Assembly (NCBI RefSeq): GCF_044003965.1
Contig: NZ_JBAWKC010000005.1
Coordinates: 186,001 to 250,000 of the forward strand
DNA length: 64,000 nt
From: Yeosuana aquiaggeris
GTDB taxonomy: Bacteria > Bacteroidota > Bacteroidia > Flavobacteriales > Flavobacteriaceae
Direction: 5' to 3'
Positions 59,279 through 64,000 of the stretch are shown in pieces; within the stretch, counting starts at the first letter, position 1; each line of letters opens with the position of its first letter. Below the pieces are notes generated by a model. It saw only the letters and a list, made by a program, of their open reading frames with translations, was not told the DNA's origin and made no database searches. The translations under genes and the position numbers were made by a program.

Positions 59279-60409
59279 ATGGATACAAAAAAATACACAT
59301 ATAAGATTATTCCATTTTTATTTTTAATATTATGCCTTTCATGCCAGAATAAATACCCCGATCTTCCAGATGGCATTTATGCCGAATTTGTAACCTCAAA
59401 GGGAGTAATGGTGGCTAGATTATATTATAAAAAAGCGCCTAATACTGTTGCTAATTTTGTGTCTCTTGCAGATGGTACCAACACCTTGGTGGATAGTTTA
59501 TACCGAGGCAAAAAGTTTTTTGATGGCACTATTTTTCACGTAGTTATTGATAGTTTTATTATACAGGGCGGTGATCCAACTGGCACAGGAAATGGCAATC
59601 CTGGGTACTGGTTTGACGATGAATTTGTGCCGGATTTAAAACATGATAAACCAGGAATTTTAGGAATGGCTAATGATGGCCCAAAAACTAATGGTAGTCA
59701 ATTTTATATTACCGAAATTGCAGATCCTAACTTGGATAATGTTCATTCTGTTTTTGGCGAACTCATTTTAGGTATTGATATTCTAGATTCTATTTCTAAG
59801 GTTAAAACTTCAGAGGATGATGACAGACCAATTGAAGATGTGACCTTAAAGGAAGTCAATATTATTAAAGTAGGCGTCCAAGCCAAAGCCTTTGATGCAG
59901 CTAATGTTTTTATAAATCATTTTGCTGAATTAGAACGATTAGAAAAAAAACGTCTTCAAAAGGAACAAGCCCTGTTGAAGGCCACAAAGAAAAAATTTAA
60001 TGCACAGCAAAAGCAATCTACTTTACTTTCCTCTGGTTTACAATTTTTAGTAACTGAAAAAGGAACTGGAAAAAAATTAACGGAAAACTCCAAAGTTTTA
60101 ATTAATTATACGGTTTATTTTGAAGATGGAAAATTGCTACAAACCAGCAAATTAGACATTGCTGAAACCTTAGATTCAGTCGATGAAGAAAGACAAGCGA
60201 ATAATGATTATCAGCCCATAAGAGCAGACTTAAGTGCTAATGCCAAAATGATAACAGGATTTAAGGAAGGATTACAAGAGCTATCAGTTGGTGATAAAGC
60301 CACCTTATTCATTCCATTTTATTTAGCTTACGGAGAAACCGGAAATGCCATAGTTCCACCAAAATCAAACTTGATTTTTGAAGTTGAAATATTAGAACTT
60401 ACAAAATAA
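59279..60409 (+). CDS. Lipoprotein with fused cyclophilin and FKBP domains
   Basis: A 376-residue lipoprotein with lipobox CLSC (Cys near residue 22). Residues about 30-200 form a cyclophilin domain (FFDGTIFHVVIDSFIIQGGDPTGTGNGNPGYWFDDEF, GMANDGPKTNGSQFYIT). A Lys/Gln-rich helix follows at about 215-245. Residues about 250-376 are an FKBP domain (KVLINYTVYFEDGKLLQTS, GFKEGLQELSVGDKATLFIPFYLAYGE). Two isomerase folds in one chain suggest a broad periplasmic foldase. It lies 12 bases after gldI. Confidence 0.9.
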   Translation: MDTKKYTYKIIPFLFLILCLSCQNKYPDLPDGIYAEFVTSKGVMVARLYYKKAPNTVANFVSLADGTNTLVDSLYRGKKFFDGTIFHVVIDSFIIQGGDPTGTGNGNPGYWFDDEFVPDLKHDKPGILGMANDGPKTNGSQFYITEIADPNLDNVHSVFGELILGIDILDSISKVKTSEDDDRPIEDVTLKEVNIIKVGVQAKAFDAANVFINHFAELERLEKKRLQKEQALLKATKKKFNAQQKQSTLLSSGLQFLVTEKGTGKKLTENSKVLINYTVYFEDGKLLQTSKLDIAETLDSVDEERQANNDYQPIRADLSANAKMITGFKEGLQELSVGDKATLFIPFYLAYGETGNAIVPPKSNLIFEVEILELTK

Positions 60410-60528
60410 AAGGATTAATCATTTCTTTAAAACGCATATATGGCGTTTCTAATATATTCAATTTATTATAGGAAACATTCTATAAGTAATACCAATCTAT
60501 TATCTTTACATAGAAAAATTTAGAACCT

Positions 60529-61458
60529 ATGTATTTATTAAAGTTTGACTGGAATCCGCTAACAGGAATTGAAATTTTAGGTAATTTTAAGCTTCACTTC
60601 TATAGCGTCATGTGGATAGTCGCTTTTATGATTGGTTGGTACATTATGAAACGTATTTTCACCAAAGAAAAGGTTTCATTAGAATATTTAGATCCATTAT
60701 TCATATACACCGTTTTGGCCACTATGATTGGTGCCAGATTAGGCCATGTTATATTTTATCAATCAGAATTAATAACCCAAGACTTCTGGAGCATTTTTCT
60801 GCCTATTAGAACGAATCCAAGATTTGAATTTACAGGTTTTCAAGGCTTAGCTAGTCATGGTGCAGCTATAGGTATTATTGTTGGGATGTATTTATACCGA
60901 AAAAAGTATAACTACAAATCCTTATTATGGATATTGGATAGAGTAGTTATTTCTGTAGCCTCTGGAGCGGTTTTTATCAGAATAGGGAATTTTATCAATT
61001 CAGAAATTATTGGAAAAGTCACCGATTCCAATTTTGGTGTACGTTTTATTCAAGACTACTATTATAAAAGTGAAATTGTTAGGCTTACTGGTATTAAAAA
61101 TGTGCAAAAAGCCTATAATGCCGTAACTGATAATCCTCAGTTTCAAAATCTTCTGGATGCCGTGCCTTACCGTCATCCGGCGCAACTTTATGAATCTTTT
61201 TGTTACATCTTTGTATTCTTAATTCTTTGGTATGTGTATTCAAAGACGAATTTAAAAGACAAAACAGGTTTCCTTTTTGGTTTGTTTTTAATTTTACTTT
61301 GGACCATCCGGTTTTTTGTTGAATATGTTAAAGAACCGCAAGGCGATGAATATATTAATTGGTTTGGTTTTAATACGGGACAATGGTTGAGCATTCCTTT
61401 TATTATTATTGGACTCTATTTTATGTTTATTTATAAGTCAAAAGCAGAACTTAAATAA
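60529..61458 (+). CDS. lgt: Prolipoprotein diacylglyceryl transferase
   Basis: A 309-residue inner-membrane enzyme that attaches diacylglycerol to the lipobox cysteine, the first step for the many lipoproteins in this genome. Motifs: LHFYSVMWIVAFMIGWYIM, ARLGHVIFYQ, the FTGFQGLASHGAAIGIIVG loop, VFIRIGNFINSEIIG (the Lgt signature) and HPAQLYESFCY. At least seven helices are visible. An extra segment of about 40 residues before HPAQLYE is common in Bacteroidota. A TATCTTTA box at 60501 may be its promoter. Confidence 0.95.
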   Translation: MYLLKFDWNPLTGIEILGNFKLHFYSVMWIVAFMIGWYIMKRIFTKEKVSLEYLDPLFIYTVLATMIGARLGHVIFYQSELITQDFWSIFLPIRTNPRFEFTGFQGLASHGAAIGIIVGMYLYRKKYNYKSLLWILDRVVISVASGAVFIRIGNFINSEIIGKVTDSNFGVRFIQDYYYKSEIVRLTGIKNVQKAYNAVTDNPQFQNLLDAVPYRHPAQLYESFCYIFVFLILWYVYSKTNLKDKTGFLFGLFLILLWTIRFFVEYVKEPQGDEYINWFGFNTGQWLSIPFIIIGLYFMFIYKSKAELK

Positions 61459-61459
61459 A

Positions 61460-61954
61460 ATGTCCATTGACTATTCCATCAAGTTTTTTTTCTTAGTCTT
61501 AAGTTGTATCTCTTTGAGTTTTACGTCATGCAAAAAAAAAGTGAAAGCCATCAAACATTCTGAAGTGATTTTTAAAAAAGAAGGTGAATTAACTATTATT
61601 AAAAAAACCTCCGATTCAACCAAATTAAACTTAGATATTGAAATTGCTGACAATGACTATGAAATTCAAACTGGCTTGATGTATAGAACTTCTATGAAAT
61701 CAAATCAGGGTATGCTTTTTATTTTTGATGATATTAGAGAACGGTTTTTTTATATGAAGAACACGAAAATCCCATTGGATGTAATATATATCAATGAAAA
61801 TAAACACATAGTGAGCTTTCATAAAAATGCCAAGCCCTATGATGAAAGTTCTTTGCCTTCTAAATTACCTGCTAAATACGTGTTGGAAATTAATGCCGGT
61901 TTAGTAGATTCCTGGCACTTAAATGTTGGAGACAGTATCTATTATTCTAATTGA
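61460..61954 (+). CDS. DUF192 domain lipoprotein
   Basis: A 164-residue lipoprotein: signal peptide and lipobox FTSC (Cys near residue 23), then a DUF192 domain (DIEIADNDYEIQTGLMYRTSMKSNQGMLFIFDD, FYMKNTKIPLDVIYIN, PAKYVLEINAGLVDSWHLNVGD). The start at 61460 is preferred to an ATG at 61409 inside lgt, because it gives a proper signal peptide. It begins right after the lgt stop. The function of DUF192 is unknown. It is convergent with the GNAT gene with four bases between stops. Confidence 0.88.
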   Translation: MSIDYSIKFFFLVLSCISLSFTSCKKKVKAIKHSEVIFKKEGELTIIKKTSDSTKLNLDIEIADNDYEIQTGLMYRTSMKSNQGMLFIFDDIRERFFYMKNTKIPLDVIYINENKHIVSFHKNAKPYDESSLPSKLPAKYVLEINAGLVDSWHLNVGDSIYYSN

Positions 61955-61958
61955 ATAA

Positions 61959-62414
61959 TTACATTAAACCCTTAGGATCAAACACATAAAGCCATTCTTC
62001 CTGATCTTCATTAAAAAGTGATTTTACTTTCCTAAAATCATTTTTTACATAAAAACTATCTAATTTAAGATCTTCAATAGTTAACCAATACTTTTGATTT
62101 GGAAACTTTGCTTTTAAATGGTTTAACCAAATGGATCCCAAATTTTGATGTCGCTTTTCTTCGATAACAAAAATAAAACCTAAATACAGATACCCCTTTT
62201 CAAACCATTTGTTCGATTCATTGATAGCATAAAACATATCTGGTGGACATTTTGAAAATACCAAGCCACCGGCAATCACCTTTTTATCTTCAATTAATAC
62301 ATAGCATGCCGTAGTTGATTTAAAATCTTTCCAAAAAGTTAGAATATATTCCTTCCAATCTTCTGGTAATATTTTTAAAAACTGCTCATTATTTAAACAA
62401 GGTTCAAAAGTCAT
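61959..62414 (-). CDS. GNAT family N-acetyltransferase
   Basis: A 151-residue GNAT-fold protein. The core has TACYVLIEDKKVIAGGLVF, GYLYLGFIFVIEEKRHQNLGSIWLNHLK (the acetyl-CoA pyrophosphate loop, here RHQNLGS, a weak version of RxxGxG/A) and DSFYVKNDFRKVKSLF. It should acetylate a small molecule or amine; substrate unknown. It lies 21 bases downstream of the PurD-like ATP-grasp gene on the same strand, so they are likely cotranscribed. Confidence 0.82.
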   Translation of the reverse strand: MTFEPCLNNEQFLKILPEDWKEYILTFWKDFKSTTACYVLIEDKKVIAGGLVFSKCPPDMFYAINESNKWFEKGYLYLGFIFVIEEKRHQNLGSIWLNHLKAKFPNQKYWLTIEDLKLDSFYVKNDFRKVKSLFNEDQEEWLYVFDPKGLM

Positions 62415-62435
62415 TTGAATGTAGAAATTTGTAAT

Positions 62436-63731
62436 TTATAATAAACCCCAAGACCAAAGTTTGTCTGAGTCTTCACTCCATCTATCGCCAATATCCGTTC
62501 TATAATAGCCGTTATTAATAATCACATTACTGATTCTATTGTACATCATTTTCTGTGCATCCTTCATAGTTTGACCATTCCCAGTTACCAATACAGCAAT
62601 ACCCGTATTACCCGTTATAAGCCATTCATCATTCACCTTCTTTAAATGCATAGGATGCACGCCTTCCCTTCCATTCTTTTTAAAAACTACCACGGCGTCC
62701 TTAGAAAACAAATTGAATGTTTTTTTGTCATCATAAGGAAATGGAGGTACTACAATAAACGCCCCCACTTGAAATCCCTTTTTAACGTTAATTTTAAAAT
62801 TTTGCTTGGAAGCTATTTTTATAAAAAATTCTCCCATGGGTTCATTTATTCCAGCACGTTGAATAAATATTTGAGGATAACCAAATCTAGAAGTGAATTC
62901 TAAAGGATATATCCCATTTCCATTCACAATACAATTAATATCGATATGTCCCACAAAATTATCTTTGGCTAATGTGCTTTGAAATTTTAATAAGGTAGCA
63001 TCAAAAATTGGGGAATCTTTAGTCCAGAACATACTTGTTCCCATTTCACCAGTAGAAACACCCAATTCCTTAGGGAACAGTTTTTTATGTTCAAAAGTAA
63101 TATTGATAGGATAGATAAATTCTTTTCCGTTAAAAAATGCCGCAATTGAAATTTCAACCCCTTTTACCTTACGTTGCAATTGAAAATTACCAAAATCATT
63201 ACCCCATGATTTTTCATAGGCTTTAAGTACGCGAATCACATCCAGACCTTCATCATCACTGCCTACAAATAATAACTGCTTTAGTTCTTGAGTTTCACCA
63301 CAGGGCTTAATAACATAGGTGTTAGGATTGTTTTCAATATATTTTATGGCATCATGAAAAGTTGTAAATTCCTTTGATGGGATGACTTTAATTTTATGTT
63401 TTTGTAATTCAGACTGACCAAAATTTCTATCTAATTCTAGTCTATCCGTATACTCTGTTCCTCCAATAACTAATTTACCAGAACTTCTTAATTGACTTGC
63501 AATTTTACCATATCCGGTATAATCAAAAATAATAATATCGGCCCAATCAATAAATTTCTCCCAATGAGTTACTTTATCCACAAAACCATAACCTATTTCT
63601 TTTGAAGGTTTATCTTCAATATAAAGCTTCACTTCATTCCCTTCTGCGTTAATGGAATTTACAATATCTAATGATTCGCCCCAGCGAGATACAAAAAGAA
63701 ATTTTCTAGTTTGAGTTTGTTTTTCTTTCAA
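62436..63731 (-). CDS. PurD-like ATP-grasp enzyme (TTG start)
   Basis: A 431-residue protein with the fold of phosphoribosylamine-glycine ligase: FLFVSRWGESLDIVNSI as the N-terminal GAR-synthetase-like domain, KLVIGGTEYTDRLELDRNFGQSELQKHKIKV entering the ATP-grasp, NTYVIKPCGETQELKQLLF, GHIDINCIVNGNGIYPLEFTSRFGYPQ with the acidic metal ligands, and a C-terminal sandwich. Typical PurD glycine-site motifs are changed, so it is probably a paralogue making another amide or amine bond. No ATG is available; TTG at 63731 is the only plausible start. Palindromes upstream suggest dedicated regulation. Confidence 0.78.
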   Translation of the reverse strand: MKEKQTQTRKFLFVSRWGESLDIVNSINAEGNEVKLYIEDKPSKEIGYGFVDKVTHWEKFIDWADIIIFDYTGYGKIASQLRSSGKLVIGGTEYTDRLELDRNFGQSELQKHKIKVIPSKEFTTFHDAIKYIENNPNTYVIKPCGETQELKQLLFVGSDDEGLDVIRVLKAYEKSWGNDFGNFQLQRKVKGVEISIAAFFNGKEFIYPINITFEHKKLFPKELGVSTGEMGTSMFWTKDSPIFDATLLKFQSTLAKDNFVGHIDINCIVNGNGIYPLEFTSRFGYPQIFIQRAGINEPMGEFFIKIASKQNFKINVKKGFQVGAFIVVPPFPYDDKKTFNLFSKDAVVVFKKNGREGVHPMHLKKVNDEWLITGNTGIAVLVTGNGQTMKDAQKMMYNRISNVIINNGYYRTDIGDRWSEDSDKLWSWGLL

Positions 63732-63773
63732 TTGGAAAGTATTATTTAATTACAATTTGTTTGTTGTTGTAAA

Positions 63774-63816
63774 GTATACAACAAATGTATATAAATAAGA
63801 GTTTTGTTGTATACAA
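63774..63816. promoter_or_regulatory. Inverted TTGTATAC operators upstream of the PurD-like gene
   Basis: A perfect 12-bp inverted repeat, GTATACAACAAA (63774-63785) and TTTGTTGTATAC (63803-63814), is separated by 17 bases. The right arm extends to the palindrome TTGTATACAA (63807-63816). Such sequences are typical operators of GntR-type repressors. They lie 43-85 bases before the TTG start. Confidence 0.65.
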
Positions 63817-63834
63817 GACCTTTCGTATAATTTA

Positions 63835-63872
63835 ATAAAAAAAGCCTATTGATATAAATCAACAGGCTTTAT
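63835..63872 (-). terminator. Terminator of the right-edge gene
   Basis: A stem formed by AAAGCCTGTTGA and TCAATAGGCTTT on the minus strand (one mismatch, six-base loop) is followed by a T run. It lies about 20 bases after the stop of the gene that runs off the right edge. Confidence 0.75.
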
Positions 63873-63891
63873 TAAATATTACTTTATAAAG

Positions 63892-64000
63892 TTATTTTAA
63901 AACTTCTTTCTTTTGTGTTTTGCTTGCTTCTCTTCCTTTTCTTTTTTCTGCGCTACTTATAGTGTCATACATCAATGGTGTTGCTATAAATAATGAGGAA
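63892..64000 (-). CDS. C-terminal fragment, likely SecDF protein translocase subunit
   Basis: The minus-strand frame entering from the right edge encodes 35 residues: SSLFIATPLMYDT, then a Lys/Arg/Glu-rich tail ending KKEVLK and a TAA stop. SLFIATPLMYD after a membrane helix is what I recall at the end of SecF/SecDF proteins, which use proton flow to pull secreted proteins across the membrane. The helix-rich body lies outside the window, so the call is tentative. Confidence 0.55.
   Translation of the reverse strand, partial: SSLFIATPLMYDTISSAEKRKGREASKTQKKEVLK

Overview
The window comes from a low-GC (roughly one third G+C) member of Bacteroidota, most likely a marine-type Flavobacteriaceae. 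This rests on a GldI-type gliding lipoprotein, DUF5683, DUF6122, a long signal peptidase I, a parAB-dapB-lepB block, many lipoproteins with LxxC lipoboxes, TAnnTTTG promoter boxes and weak ribosome binding sites. No phage, insertion sequence, CRISPR array or rRNA was seen. Genus cannot be decided from the sequence alone.

Region by region. 0-9.2 kb: housekeeping and envelope genes (Nudix start, cyclophilin lipoprotein, TRIC-like channel, OxyR with both redox cysteines, AIM24-like protein, DUF4442, DUF4870, a PadR/PspC/head-GIN envelope-stress style group, tRNA-Pro(GGG), TrxB). 9.3-20.9 kb: a complete [NiFe] uptake hydrogenase island. It holds a lipoprotein, a NicO-type nickel permease, hyaABCD-hypFDE on the minus strand and hypABC on the plus strand. 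The two operons diverge from one promoter region with a central palindrome and mirror-image -7 boxes. The small subunit has the CTCC cysteine pattern of oxygen-tolerant respiratory enzymes, so the likely job is H2 oxidation into the quinone pool through cytochrome b HyaC. 21-28.9 kb: a two-component system followed by a heavy-metal RND efflux system whose pump is fused to a TolC-like outer-membrane component, plus its adaptor. An 18-base TTAAG direct-repeat box occurs three times, in front of the regulator, the pump and a possible small RNA.

29-36 kb: a five-gene minus-strand operon (class III aminotransferase, C-N hydrolase, VOC protein, large Orn/Lys/Arg decarboxylase, ATP-grasp enzyme). 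It is preceded by a 381-base gap rich in inverted repeats and by a Crp/Fnr regulator. The set looks like an amine or polyamine pathway that I cannot name. 37-48.4 kb: tRNA-Pro(TGG), udk, FtsB/DivIC-like protein, methylmalonyl-CoA mutase (two subunits with a lipoprotein gene between them), parAB, DUF5683, dapB, lepB, wbqC-like and DUF6122.

48.4-64 kb: EEP nuclease, two rhomboids, mutL and two small paralogous membrane proteins in one minus-strand operon; ribH and a TPR membrane protein; recF, lipoprotein and DciA-like DUF721; cold-shock protein; ndk; nrnA-gldI-PPIase-lgt-DUF192; a GNAT enzyme and a PurD-like ATP-grasp gene with GntR-style palindromes upstream; and at the right edge the end of a SecDF-like gene.

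The strongest regulatory observations are the symmetric hya/hyp promoter, the triple TTAAG box with a candidate small RNA, and the inverted repeat before the PurD-like gene. The least understood gene set is the decarboxylase/ATP-grasp operon.
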